From positions 1-64,000 of the forward strand of contig NZ_BOMQ01000094.1 of the NCBI RefSeq assembly GCF_016862275.1: DNA of 64,000 nt. The letters are read 5' to 3'. Every line of letters begins with the position of its first letter. The first letter of the stretch is position 1. This stretch comes from Actinoplanes nipponensis (lineage in GTDB: Bacteria > Actinomycetota > Actinomycetes > Mycobacteriales > Micromonosporaceae). The translations under genes were made by a program, and so were the position numbers. Shown piece after piece: positions 26,251-34,623 of this stretch. The notes under the pieces were generated by a model that was not told the origin of the DNA, searched no databases, and saw only the letters and a program-made list of their open reading frames with translations.

Positions 26251-26303
26251 GTCGGGGCGGTCCTCCGCTGACTCGGGGGCAAGGAAGCCGTACGGAAAAG
26301 GAA

Positions 26304-26333
26304 GGCCCGGCACCCCACAAAGGGTGCCGGGCC
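26304..26333 (-). terminator. Terminator after rplQ
   Basis: A perfect 12-bp stem (GGCCCGGCACCC, loop CACAAA, GGGTGCCGGGCC) lies after the rplQ stop and on the minus strand is followed by TTCCTTTTCC. This is the best canonical intrinsic terminator in the window, ending the alpha operon before truA. Confidence 0.88.
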
Positions 26334-26350
26334 AACAAACCAGAAGCGGA

Positions 26351-26935
26351 TCAGGCCTTGGCGTCGGGGTCTTCGCCCTCGGCCTGGTCGCCCGGGCCCT
26401 CGGCGCCCTTGTCGCCGGACGCGTTCACCGGCGGCTCGGAGTCCTGGTCCACGGCCGCGTCGGCCGACGAGGAGGACGGCGCCACCTCTTCGTCGCGGGT
26501 CAGGGCCTCGACCTTGTCCTGCTGTGCGGCGGCCTTGCGGGCCGCCTTCTTGGCCGGCGCCGTGGTGGCCGCGACCTGCAGCTCCTCGACCAGCTCGATG
26601 ACGGCCATGGGAGCGGCGTCACCCTTGCGGATACCGACCTTGGTGATCCGGGTGTAGCCACCCGGGCGGTTGGTGTACCGCGGCGCGATCGACTCGAACA
26701 GCGAGTAGACGACGTCCTTGTCCTTGACGACACCCAGGACGCGGCGGCGGGAGTGCAGGTCGCCGCGCTTGGCCTTGGTGATGAGCTGCTCCGCCAAGGG
26801 GCGCAGGCGCTTCGCCTTGGTCTCGGTGGTCTTGATCTTCCCGTGCCGGAAGAGCTCCGTGGCCAGGTTGGCCAGCAGCAGCTTCTCGTGCGCCGGGCTG
26901 CCGCCGAGGCGGGGACCCTTGGTGGGCGTGGGCAT
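26351..26935 (-). CDS. rplQ: 50S ribosomal protein L17
   Basis: A 194-residue L17. The first 120 residues are the ribosomal domain (GGSPAHEKLLLANLATELF, KTTETKAKRLRPLAEQLIT, GGYTRITKVGIRKGD). The last 75 residues form an Ala/Lys then acidic tail, as in other actinobacteria. It is the last gene of the alpha operon, 66 nt after rpoA. Confidence 0.97.
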   Translation of the reverse strand: MPTPTKGPRLGGSPAHEKLLLANLATELFRHGKIKTTETKAKRLRPLAEQLITKAKRGDLHSRRRVLGVVKDKDVVYSLFESIAPRYTNRPGGYTRITKVGIRKGDAAPMAVIELVEELQVAATTAPAKKAARKAAAQQDKVEALTRDEEVAPSSSSADAAVDQDSEPPVNASGDKGAEGPGDQAEGEDPDAKA

Positions 26936-27001
26936 CTTCTTGCTCCTCGTTGAAATTCCTGCCGGGCGGCACAGCCGCCTGGAGTCACGCGGCAGCCGGG
27001 A

Positions 27002-28024
27002 TTAGAGCTGCTCGGTCTCGCGGTAGTCGTCGGTGTCGTAGTCCACGTCGCCGAACGAGTCGACCACGTGCGCCGGGTCGAAGGACGGCGCGCTGTCCTT
27101 GAGGCCCAAGCCCATGCCGGCGAGCTTCATCTTGACCTCGTCGATGGACTTCTGACCGAAATTCCTTATATCCAGAAGGTCGGCCTCCGTCCGCCCGATG
27201 AGTTCACCGACGGTGTTGATGCCCTCGCGCTTGAGGCAGTTGTACGACCGGACCGTGAGGTCCAGCTCCTCGATCGGCAGGGCCAGATCAGCGGCCAGCT
27301 GCGCGTCCTGCGGGGACGGGCCGATGTCGATGCCCTCGGCGGTCTCGTCCAGCTCGCGGCAGAGGCCGAACAGCTCGACCAGGGTCGAACCGGCCGAGGC
27401 CAGCGCGGTACGGGGCGAGATCGACGCCTTCGACTCGACGTCGATGATCAGCCGGTCGAAGTCGGTGCGCTGCTCGACACGGGTCGCCTCGACGCGGTAG
27501 GTCACCTTCATGACCGGCGAGTAGATCGAGTCGACCGGGATGCGGCCGATCTCGGCGCCGGCGCTCTTGTTCTGCGCGGCCGTGACGTAGCCACGACCCC
27601 GCTCGACGGTGAGCTCCATGTCGAGCCGGCCCTTGCTGTTGAGCGTGGCCAGCTTCAGGTCGGGGTTGTGCACGGAGACGCCGGCCGGGGGCTGGATGTC
27701 GCCCGCGGTGACGTCGCCCGGGCCCTGCTTGCGCAGGTACATGCTGACCGGCTCGTCGTGCTCGGAGCTGACGGTGAGCTCCTTGACGTTCATGACGAGC
27801 TCGACCACGTCCTCCTTGACCCCGGGGATCGTGGTGAACTCGTGCAGCACGCCGTCGATCTTGATGCTGGTGACCGCCGCGCCCGGGATGGACGACAGCA
27901 GGGTCCGGCGCAGCGAGTTGCCGAGGGTGTAGCCGAAGCCCGGCTCCAGCGGCTCGATGGTGAACCGGGAGCGGGTCTCGCTGAGCGACTCTTCCGAGAG
28001 GCTCGGGCGCTGGCTGATGAGCAC
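27002..28024 (-). CDS. rpoA: RNA polymerase alpha subunit
   Basis: A 340-residue alpha subunit. The N-terminal dimerisation domain shows LEPGFGYTLGNSLRRTLLSS; the C-terminal domain that contacts UP elements and activators contains YNCLKREGINTVGELIGRTE and NFGQKSIDEVK. GTG 28024 (reading VLISQRPSL) is chosen; a longer frame upstream runs into the intercistronic hairpin and has no alpha homology. Confidence 0.97.
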   Translation of the reverse strand: MLISQRPSLSEESLSETRSRFTIEPLEPGFGYTLGNSLRRTLLSSIPGAAVTSIKIDGVLHEFTTIPGVKEDVVELVMNVKELTVSSEHDEPVSMYLRKQGPGDVTAGDIQPPAGVSVHNPDLKLATLNSKGRLDMELTVERGRGYVTAAQNKSAGAEIGRIPVDSIYSPVMKVTYRVEATRVEQRTDFDRLIIDVESKASISPRTALASAGSTLVELFGLCRELDETAEGIDIGPSPQDAQLAADLALPIEELDLTVRSYNCLKREGINTVGELIGRTEADLLDIRNFGQKSIDEVKMKLAGMGLGLKDSAPSFDPAHVVDSFGDVDYDTDDYRETEQL

Positions 28025-28072
28025 TTGGTTCTTCTTTCTGTCGGGGCATCCGCTATATGACGCCCGTCGGAA

Positions 28073-28100
28073 AGGGTGCCGGCCGGTGGGCCGGCACCCT
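28073..28100 (-). terminator. Perfect 12-bp hairpin between rpsD and rpoA
   Basis: AGGGTGCCGGCC, loop GGTG, GGCCGGCACCCT. It lies in the 83-nt gap and has no U tract, so it is more likely an RNA-processing or 3'-protection element, or a partial terminator, than a full stop. Confidence 0.7.
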
Positions 28101-28107
28101 CGTGGCC

Positions 28108-28734
28108 CTACTTGGAGTAGAGCTCGACGATCAGCTGCTCCTGGACCTGCGTGTCGATGACCTGACGCGCCGGGAGCGAGTGGATCAGGATCTTCATCTC
28201 GCTGGGGATCGGCTCCAGCCACGCCGGCACCGGGCGGGAACCCGCCTGCGCCTGCGCGACCACGAACGGCGTCATCTCGCGGGACTTCTCCCGGACCTGC
28301 ACGATGTCGTGGTCCTTCACCCGGTACGACGGGATGTCGACCTTGACGCCGTTCACCAGCAGGTGGCCGTGCTTGACCAGCTGGCGGGCCATGTCGCGGG
28401 ACGCGGCGTAGCCGGCCCGGTAGACCACGTTGTCGAGACGCGACTCGAGGATCTGCAGCAGCACCTCACCGGTCTTGCCGGGCTTGGTGACAGCCTCCTC
28501 GTAGTAACCGCGGAACTGCTTCTCGAGCACGCCGTAGGTGCGGCGGGCCTTCTGCTTCTCGCGGTGCTGGAGCAGGTACTCGGTCTCCTTGGTCCGACCG
28601 CGGCCGTGCTGGCCGGGCGGGAAGGGACGCGACTCGAACGGGCACTTGGGCCCGTCGCACTTGCTGCCCTTGAGGAACAGCTTCATCTTCTCGCGGCGGC
28701 AGCGCTTGCAGTCCGCCCCTGTGTAACGAGCCAT
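28108..28734 (-). CDS. rpsD: 30S ribosomal protein S4
   Basis: A 208-residue primary 16S rRNA binder. The N-terminus keeps the zinc-type Cys set (DCKRCRREK and SKCDGPKCPF), so this is the C+ form of S4; many actinobacteria encode a C- paralogue as well, but none is in the window. The S4 RNA-binding domain contains LDNVVYRAGYAASRDMARQL. Fifteen nt separate it from rpsK. Confidence 0.98.
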   Translation of the reverse strand: MARYTGADCKRCRREKMKLFLKGSKCDGPKCPFESRPFPPGQHGRGRTKETEYLLQHREKQKARRTYGVLEKQFRGYYEEAVTKPGKTGEVLLQILESRLDNVVYRAGYAASRDMARQLVKHGHLLVNGVKVDIPSYRVKDHDIVQVREKSREMTPFVVAQAQAGSRPVPAWLEPIPSEMKILIHSLPARQVIDTQVQEQLIVELYSK

Positions 28735-28749
28735 GCTTCGATCTCTCCC

Positions 28750-29157
28750 TTAGACCCGGCGACGCTTAGGCGGACGGCAACCGTTGTGCGGCTGCGGCGT
28801 GACGTCGGAGATCTGACCGACCTCGAGGCCCGCGGCCTGCAGCGAACGGATGGCGGTCTCCCGGCCGGAGCCGGGGCCCTTGACGAACACGTCGACCTTG
28901 CGCATGCCGTGCTCCATGGCCCGACGAGCGGCGGCCTCGGCGGCCAGCTGCGCGGCGAACGGAGTCGACTTGCGGGAGCCCTTGAAGCCCACCTGGCCGG
29001 ACGAGGCCCAGGAGATCACAGCACCGGTCGGGTCGGTGATCGACACGATGGTGTTGTTGAAGGTGCTCTTGATGTGCGCCTGCCCGTGGGCGACGTTCTT
29101 GCGTTCCTTGCGACGGACCTTTTTGACAGGTGCTCCGGCGCGTGCCTTCGGTGGCAT
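28750..29157 (-). CDS. rpsK: 30S ribosomal protein S11
   Basis: A 135-residue platform protein with AHIKSTFNNTIVSITDPTG and the conserved GCRPPKRRRV C-terminus. Encoded between rpsM and rpsD with short gaps (17 and 15 nt), as in all actinobacterial alpha operons. Confidence 0.98.
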   Translation of the reverse strand: MPPKARAGAPVKKVRRKERKNVAHGQAHIKSTFNNTIVSITDPTGAVISWASSGQVGFKGSRKSTPFAAQLAAEAAARRAMEHGMRKVDVFVKGPGSGRETAIRSLQAAGLEVGQISDVTPQPHNGCRPPKRRRV

Positions 29158-29174
29158 AAGTCAGTGCGCTCCTA

Positions 29175-29555
29175 TTACTTCCGACCGGGCTTCTTCTTGC
29201 CAGCGACCGTGCGCTTCGGACCCTTGCGGGTACGAGCGTTGGTCCGCGTCCGCTGTCCGCGGACGGGGAGACCCCGGCGGTGGCGGATGCCGGCGTAGCA
29301 GCCGATCTCGACCTTGCGGCGGATGTCGGCGGCGACCTCGCGGCGCAGGTCGCCTTCAACCTTGAAATTGGCCTCGATGTAGTCGCGGAGCTGGACCAGC
29401 TCCTCGTCCGTGAGGTCCTTGGCGCGCTTGTTCAGGTCAATGCCGGTCGAGGTGAGCGCCTCCACGGCGCGGGTCCGACCGACCCCGAAGATGTAGGTGA
29501 GCGCGATCTCCATCCGCTTCTCGCGGGGAAGATCGACGCCGACGAGTCGAGCCAT
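29175..29555 (-). CDS. rpsM: 30S ribosomal protein S13
   Basis: A 126-residue head protein contacting P-site tRNA and the B1 bridges. ARLVGVDLPREKRMEIALTY opens it; GIRHRRGLPVRGQRTRTNAR and a Lys-rich tail (GKKKPGRK) close it. A 186-nt gap separates it from rpmJ; that gap is GC-rich and structured but I cannot assign a promoter in it. Confidence 0.98.
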   Translation of the reverse strand: MARLVGVDLPREKRMEIALTYIFGVGRTRAVEALTSTGIDLNKRAKDLTDEELVQLRDYIEANFKVEGDLRREVAADIRRKVEIGCYAGIRHRRGLPVRGQRTRTNARTRKGPKRTVAGKKKPGRK

Positions 29556-29741
29556 AAGTGGGCGTACTCCTCAGGTGTCTCACGGAGGTCTGTGCCCGAC
29601 CCACCCCCACCTGCCCGGGCGGGGCCCCGGCCTCCGACCGGGGGTGAAACCGCGCTTCATCGCAAGATGACGCCGCGGCTGGGACGAGCTTGTTCAGTGG
29701 TACGGACCTGGCAGTGCGGCTACCGAATCAGACGAGCTGAT

Positions 29742-29858
29742 TCAGCCCTGGCGCTGCTTGTGGCGCGCGTCGGTCTTGCAGATGACCATGACGCGGCCGT
29801 GCCGCCGGATGACCCGGCAGTTGTTGCAGATCCGCTTGACGCTCGGCTTGACCTTCAC
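29742..29858 (-). CDS. rpmJ: 50S ribosomal protein L36
   Basis: A 38-residue protein that is easily missed by length cut-offs. It reads MKVKPSVKRICNNCRVIRRH and continues to KTDARHKQRQG. The zinc ligands Cys11, Cys14, Cys27 and His32 are all present, so this is the zinc-dependent C+ form. GTG 29858 follows AAGG at seven bases. It lies 52 nt after infA in the usual infA-rpmJ-rpsM order. Confidence 0.95.
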   Translation of the reverse strand: MKVKPSVKRICNNCRVIRRHGRVMVICKTDARHKQRQG

Positions 29859-29910
29859 GGTTGTGCCTTGACTCTCTGTCAGACGGGACTAGGCGTAGCC
29901 CCCGCGACCC

Positions 29911-30132
29911 TTACTTGTAGCGGTAGACGATTCGCCCACGGGTCAGGTCGTACGGCGAAAGCTCGACGACGACCCTGTCCTCCGGGAGGATGCGGATGTA
30001 GTGCTGCCGCATCTTGCCGCTGATATGAGCCAGTACCTTGTGACCATTAGCAAGCTCCACACGGAACATGGCGTTCGGCAGAGGCTCGATCACTCGGCCT
30101 TCGATCTCGATGGCTCCGTCTTTCTTTGGCAT
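29911..30132 (-). CDS. infA: Translation initiation factor IF-1
   Basis: A 73-residue OB-fold protein that occupies the A site during initiation. MPKKDGAIEIEGRVIEPLPN and the ISGKMRQHYIRILPEDRVVV core are almost invariant. It begins the infA-rpmJ-rpsM-rpsK-rpsD-rpoA-rplQ operon from its own promoter at 30277-30305. Confidence 0.98.
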   Translation of the reverse strand: MPKKDGAIEIEGRVIEPLPNAMFRVELANGHKVLAHISGKMRQHYIRILPEDRVVVELSPYDLTRGRIVYRYK

Positions 30133-30276
30133 GTCCTCCGCTACCTGACATCGGGTTCTGGGGCAGGCTCACAACGTTCATCCCGGATCGAGGGTTCGAG
30201 CCGGAACCAGCCGCGGCTCCCCCGCCACCGAAGCGCTGGTGGACATGGAGGAGTGGACGCTGCGCGCCAGCTAGCC

Positions 30277-30305
30277 AGTGTACGCGCGAGGACCATCGAC
30301 ACCAA
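30277..30305 (-). promoter_or_regulatory. Promoter of the infA operon
   Basis: On the minus strand: TTGGTG (30300-30305), a 17-bp spacer, TACACT (30277-30282), followed by GGCTAG. The leader to infA would be about 140 nt. Confidence 0.7.
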
Positions 30306-30321
30306 ACCGAGGTCCCCGTAA

Positions 30322-30340
30322 CCCGGGGTCGGGTGTGTCG
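30322..30340 (-). promoter_or_regulatory. Variant of the rpsJ/rpsL leader element
   Basis: CGACACACCCGACCCCGGG on the minus strand matches the 19-nt element in the rpsJ and rpsL leaders at 17 of 19 positions and can form the same CCCG-ACC/GGT-CGGG hairpin. Here it lies just upstream of the TACACT promoter, 190 nt from the infA start codon, and just after the DUF1707 stop codon. Confidence 0.55.
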
Positions 30341-30349
30341 GACCGGCGA

Positions 30350-30922
30350 TCAGCCCGCCGTTTTGTCGGTCTTCATCAGCTTTAAGGCGGCTTCGTCCGG
30401 CGCGATCGGGTCCGCCGTCAGCGCCCGGCGTTCCCGCTTCAGCTGCCTCGCCCGCCGCTTGCGGGCCCGCTTCTCGGCCTGCTTGCGGGGTTCCCCGCCG
30501 ACCAGGCCGGCGAGGGTCACGAAGACCAGCACCGCACCCCACGGCCCGGCCACCCAGACCGGCCAGAAGTAGATCAAGTCGGCGGACGCGACGCTGACGG
30601 TCACCCACACCACGGTGTTGATCCCGACGACCAGGAACCAGCTGGACCAGACCGCGGCCAGCCAGCGGCGGGTCAGGGTGGCGTCGGAGGCGTCCACGAG
30701 ACGAGGCGGCGACCCGGCCGGGCCACGCGGCGCCGGCACCGCGGCCGCCGGCAGGTCGCTGAGCAACGGGCGCAGGTCACCGTAGGTCTTCGCGGCGTAG
30801 GCCTGGCGCAACCGCTCGTCGTACTCGTGCAGATCCAGCCGGCCCTCGTCGAGCGCCGCCTTCAGCTGATCAGCGACGGCCTGCCGGTCGGCGTCGGCCG
30901 CTCTCATCTCGTCCCGGCCCAT
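30350..30922 (-). CDS. DUF1707 and 2TM-type membrane protein
   Basis: A 190-residue protein. DUF1707 at the N-terminus (EMRAADADRQAVADQLKAAL, EGRLDLHEYDERLRQAY) is followed by two hydrophobic segments (WLAAVWSSWFLVVGINTVVW and VWVAGPWGAVLVFVTLAGLV) and a very basic tail. Function unknown; DUF1707 is an actinobacterial membrane-associated domain. ATG 30922 is chosen by alignment with its tandem paralogue. It lies 36 nt downstream of the paralogue, between map and infA. Confidence 0.82.
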   Translation of the reverse strand: MGRDEMRAADADRQAVADQLKAALDEGRLDLHEYDERLRQAYAAKTYGDLRPLLSDLPAAAVPAPRGPAGSPPRLVDASDATLTRRWLAAVWSSWFLVVGINTVVWVTVSVASADLIYFWPVWVAGPWGAVLVFVTLAGLVGGEPRKQAEKRARKRRARQLKRERRALTADPIAPDEAALKLMKTDKTAG

Positions 30923-30958
30923 GCCCTCCAGCATGCCAGCCACGGGCCAGCCCCGGCA

Positions 30959-31393
30959 TCACCGGTTGCGTCCGCCCCACCGGCGCAGCAGCCCCAGGAT
31001 CAGCGGGATCAGCATCCACAGCGGCCACGGGTAGACGAACTCGCGGGAGCCGAGACAGGACAGGCCCCAGATGAGGAAACAGACCAGCACCACGCCGCCG
31101 TACGAGGCCAGGAAGGGCCGGACACCGGAGCGCGGGGTCTCACCCACCCCGGCCGCCGGTTGCGGCGCAGCGGGCGGCTGGAAGGGCTGCACCCGGGACT
31201 GCTGGGCGGGGATCGGACCGGGCAGGTCGGTGACGACGCCGTCCAGCTCGCGGAACGTCTTGGCCGCGTAGGTCTGCTGGAGCCGCTCGTCGTACTCGTG
31301 CAGATCCAGCCGGCCCTCCTCGAGGGCCGTCTTGAGCCGCTCGACGACAGCCTGGCGGTCGGCATCGCCGGCGCGCATCTCGTCCCGACTCAT
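30959..31393 (-). CDS. DUF1707 membrane protein, tandem paralogue
   Basis: A 144-residue protein with the same DUF1707 start (DEMRAGDADRQAVVERLK, LDLHEYDERLQQTYAAKT) and two membrane segments (YGGVVLVCFLIWGLSCLG and LWMLIPLILGLL). ATG 31393 lies about ten bases after GAGGAG. It begins 22 nt after the map stop codon, so it probably belongs to the secY-adk-map transcript. The pair arose by duplication. Confidence 0.82.
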   Translation of the reverse strand: MSRDEMRAGDADRQAVVERLKTALEEGRLDLHEYDERLQQTYAAKTFRELDGVVTDLPGPIPAQQSRVQPFQPPAAPQPAAGVGETPRSGVRPFLASYGGVVLVCFLIWGLSCLGSREFVYPWPLWMLIPLILGLLRRWGGRNR

Positions 31394-31415
31394 CGGCCTC
31401 AAGCTCCTCGGACTT

Positions 31416-32270
31416 TTACTCCGCGACGGAGTCGACCAGCGGCTGCCGGGCGGTCACCAGCTCGCCCAGGCGGGCCCGGCCGCCGTCCCGGGCCGTGGTG
31501 ACCCACACGCCGTCGTCCAGCAGGGCCATCGTGTGCTCGACGTGCGCGGCCCGCGAACCGTCGCGGGTAACCACGGTCCAGCCGTCGTCCAGCTCCACCG
31601 TGCGGGGCGAGCCCATGGTGATCATCGGTTCGATCGCCAGGCACAGCCCGGGCACCAGGCGCGGGCCCTTGCCGGGCTTGCCGTGGTTGAGCACGTGCGG
31701 GTCCTGGTGCATCTCGGTGCCGATGCCGTGGCCGCCGTAGCCGTCCACGATCCCGTAGCGGCCCGCCTTGCGGACGGCCTTCTCGACGTTGAACGAGATG
31801 TCGGTCAGCCGGCCGCGGCCGTTGGCCGCGCCCCGGGCGGCGGCGGCGATGCCGGCCCACATGGCGTCCTCGGCGACCTCGGCCATCTTGAGCAGCGCCG
31901 GGTCGGTCTCGCCGACCCCGACGGTGATGGCCGAGTCGCCGTGCCAGCCGTGCAGGATGGCGCCGCAGTCGAGCGACAGCAGGTCGCCCTCCTGGAGCAC
32001 CTGACCGGCGGCCGGGATGCCGTGCACGACTTGGGCGTTGACCGAGGCGCAGATGGAGGCGGGGAAGCCGTGGTAGCCCTTGAACGACGGGACCGCACCG
32101 GCGTCGCGGATGACCTTCTCGGCGATCGCGTCCAGGTCGGCGGTGGAGACGCCCGGGGCCACCGCGTCCCGCATCGCGTCGAGGGCGGCGGCGACGACCA
32201 GGCCGGCGCCGCGCATCAGCTCGATCTGCTCCGGGGTCTTCAGCTGGATGTCCAGCTGCGGACGGCGCAT
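31416..32270 (-). CDS. map: Methionine aminopeptidase, type I
   Basis: A 284-residue enzyme removing N-terminal Met. Metal ligands appear in order: Asp in LLSLDCGA, Asp in WHGDSAITV, His in GYGGHGIGTEMHQDP, Glu in LAIEPMITMG and Glu in VEHTMALL. It starts 3 nt after adk. About 20 extra residues at the C-terminus (LGELVTARQPLVDSVAE) exceed the family norm. Confidence 0.96.
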   Translation of the reverse strand: MRRPQLDIQLKTPEQIELMRGAGLVVAAALDAMRDAVAPGVSTADLDAIAEKVIRDAGAVPSFKGYHGFPASICASVNAQVVHGIPAAGQVLQEGDLLSLDCGAILHGWHGDSAITVGVGETDPALLKMAEVAEDAMWAGIAAAARGAANGRGRLTDISFNVEKAVRKAGRYGIVDGYGGHGIGTEMHQDPHVLNHGKPGKGPRLVPGLCLAIEPMITMGSPRTVELDDGWTVVTRDGSRAAHVEHTMALLDDGVWVTTARDGGRARLGELVTARQPLVDSVAE

Positions 32271-32273
32271 CGG

Positions 32274-32927
32274 TTATCCCCCGTACGACCGCAGGGCGTC
32301 GATGGCGCGCACCGTGACGTCCTCGACCGGGCCGGTCGCGTCGATGCCGACCAGCTTGCCCTGGGCGCCGTAGAAGTCGACCAGCGGCGCGGTCTTGTCG
32401 GCGTACTCGACCAGCCGGTTGGCGATCGTCTCGGCCTTGTCGTCGTCGCGCTGGAACAGCTCGGAGCCGCACCGGTCGCAGATGTTGTCCTTGCTGGTGG
32501 GGTCGAACTCGACGTGCCAGATCTTGCCGCAACCACGGCAGGTCCGGCGGCCCGAGAGCCGCCGGATCACCTCGTCGTCGTCGACCACCAGTTCCATCAC
32601 CAGATCGAGCGCGATGCCGAGGTCGGCCAGCAGCTTGTCCAGCGCCGACGCCTGCGGGACGGTTCGCGGGAAACCGTCCAGCAGGAAGCCGTCGCCGGCG
32701 TCGGGCTCGGCGAGCCGGTCGCGGACCATGTTGATGGTCACCTCGTCAGGGACGAGATTGCCCGCGTCCATGTAGCGCTTCGCCTCGACGCCGAGCGGTG
32801 TCCCCTGGGAGACGTTGGCCCGGAAGATGTCACCGGTCGAGATCTTCGGTACGGCGAGATGGGCAGCGATGAACTCAGCCTGGGTCCCCTTGCCGGCCCC
32901 CGGGGGGCCCACCAGTACCAGCCGCAC
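32274..32927 (-). CDS. adk: Adenylate kinase
   Basis: A 217-residue kinase (AMP + ATP to 2 ADP). P-loop GPPGAGKGTQ, DGFPRTVPQA, and a long-form LID with four Cys (CRGCGK and CDRCGS), which would bind zinc. The long zinc LID is less common in actinobacteria, where short-LID enzymes prevail. It lies between secY and map. Confidence 0.97.
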   Translation of the reverse strand: MRLVLVGPPGAGKGTQAEFIAAHLAVPKISTGDIFRANVSQGTPLGVEAKRYMDAGNLVPDEVTINMVRDRLAEPDAGDGFLLDGFPRTVPQASALDKLLADLGIALDLVMELVVDDDEVIRRLSGRRTCRGCGKIWHVEFDPTSKDNICDRCGSELFQRDDDKAETIANRLVEYADKTAPLVDFYGAQGKLVGIDATGPVEDVTVRAIDALRSYGG

Positions 32928-33001
32928 CTACATCGCCTCGATTCGGTGAGAACGAGCCCCGCAGACCACGGACGCCAGAGCCCCCCGGCTCCGCGCCCCC
33001 A

Positions 33002-34348
33002 CTACCGGAGGAACCCTTCGTAGTTGCGCTGCATCAGCTGGCTCTCGATCTGCTTGACCGTCTCCAGGCCCACACCCACCATGATCAGCACCGCCGTACC
33101 ACCGAACGGGAAGTTCTGGTACTGCTTACTGTTCAGCCAGATGAAGAAGAAGTTCGGCAGAACCGAGATCAGACCCAGGTAGAGCGCACCCGGCAGGGTG
33201 ATCCGGCTGAGGATGAAGTCCAGGTAGTCGGCGGTCGGCTTGCCGGGCCGGATGCCCGGAACGAAACCACCGTACTTCTTCATGTTGTCCGCGACCTCGG
33301 TCGGGTTGAACGTGATCGAGACGTAGAAGTACGTGAAGAAGATGATCAGCAGGAAGTACGTGGTGATGTAGATCCAGTGGCTCGGGTTGGCCAGGTTGTT
33401 CTGGATCCACTGCTGATAGCCCTTGAGGTTGTTCTGGTCGAAGAACTGCAGGTACAACTGCGGCAGGTAGAGCAGCGAGGACGCGAAGATCACCGGGACG
33501 ACACCGGCCTGGTTGACCTTCAGCGGGATGTACGTCGAGGTGCCGCCGTACATGCGCCGGCCGATCATGCGCTTGGCGTACTGCACCGGGATCCGGCGCT
33601 GGGCCTGCTCGATGAAGACGACGGCCGTGATGACCAGCAGCACGAGCGCGATGACGAGCAGGAACTTGGCGACGCCGCTGCTCTCCTTGATCGTCCAGCC
33701 CTCGCCGGGGAGGCGGGCGGCGATCGAGGTGAAGATCAGGACGGACATGCCGTTGCCGACGCCGCGGTCGGTGATCAGCTCGCCCAGCCACATGACCACG
33801 CCCGTGCCGGCGGTCATCGTGATGACCAGCATGACCAGGGTGAGCCACACCGGGATGCCGGTGTTCTCCGGGACGATCTGGAAGTTCGCCTGGTCCTGCG
33901 GGCACGCGTTGGCGAAGAGCTGGCCGGAGCGGGCCAGCGCGACGAACGCCGAGGACTGCAGGATCGCCAGGCCCAGGGTCAGGTAGCGGGTGTACTGGGT
34001 GATCTTTGCCTGGCCGGACTGGCCTTCCTTACGGAGCTGCTCGAGGCGGGGAATCACCACGGTCAGCAGCTGCAGGATGATCGATGCCGTGATGTACGGC
34101 ATGATGCCGAGCGCGAAGACCGAGAGCTGGAGCAGCGCGCCACCGGAGAAGAGGTTCAGGAGGTTCAACACCCCGCCGCCGGCGTTGGTGCTGTTCACGA
34201 CGTCCAGGCAGTTGCGGACGTTGGTGTAGGACACGCCTGGGCTGGGCAGAGTGGCGCCGAGCCGGTAGACCGCGATGATCGCTACTGTGAACAGCAACTT
34301 CTTGCGCAGGTCAGGCGTCCGGAACGCACTGGAAAAGGCGGAGAGCAA
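33002..34348 (-). CDS. secY: Preprotein translocase subunit SecY
   Basis: A 448-residue channel protein with ten predicted membrane helices. LRKKLLFTVAIIAVYRLGA opens TM1; the plug region follows, and GIMPYITASIILQLL and MIGRRMYGGTSTYIPLKVNQ are signature segments. It starts 275 nt after rplO, beyond a terminator, so it is probably expressed from its own promoter (a TAAAGT -10-like box is visible in this gap), and leads adk-map and perhaps the DUF1707 pair. Confidence 0.98.
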   Translation of the reverse strand: MLSAFSSAFRTPDLRKKLLFTVAIIAVYRLGATLPSPGVSYTNVRNCLDVVNSTNAGGGVLNLLNLFSGGALLQLSVFALGIMPYITASIILQLLTVVIPRLEQLRKEGQSGQAKITQYTRYLTLGLAILQSSAFVALARSGQLFANACPQDQANFQIVPENTGIPVWLTLVMLVITMTAGTGVVMWLGELITDRGVGNGMSVLIFTSIAARLPGEGWTIKESSGVAKFLLVIALVLLVITAVVFIEQAQRRIPVQYAKRMIGRRMYGGTSTYIPLKVNQAGVVPVIFASSLLYLPQLYLQFFDQNNLKGYQQWIQNNLANPSHWIYITTYFLLIIFFTYFYVSITFNPTEVADNMKKYGGFVPGIRPGKPTADYLDFILSRITLPGALYLGLISVLPNFFFIWLNSKQYQNFPFGGTAVLIMVGVGLETVKQIESQLMQRNYEGFLR

Positions 34349-34569
34349 CTTCTTCCTCCTGCGCGAGGTGACCGCCGCGTATCCGGCGGATGGGGGGAGG
34401 CATCGGTCCGGACGACCGATATCCCTAGCTGGGAACGGACTTTAACAGTCTGACGTGCCTGTTGTGAGGCACGGTCGCCCTATGTGCATCACCCTGGGAC
34501 GAAGGGCAATCGGACGACCGGTCGAGCGGCGGCGCCCGGCCCGGCGAAACGCCAGGTCAGACGCCACAA

Positions 34570-34616
34570 CGGGGATGCCGCCCGAGCATCTCGCGATGCC
34601 CGGGCCAGCATCCCCG
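34570..34616 (-). terminator. Long hairpin after rplO (end of spc operon)
   Basis: A compound stem: outer CGGGGATGC/GCATCCCCG (9 bp) and inner GCCCG-A-GCAT / ATGC-C-CGGGC around a CTCGCG loop. It begins eight bases after the rplO stop. A second, 7-bp hairpin (34454-34473) lies nearer secY. The 34349-34623 gap contains no gene. Confidence 0.8.
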
Positions 34617-34623
34617 GAAATCC

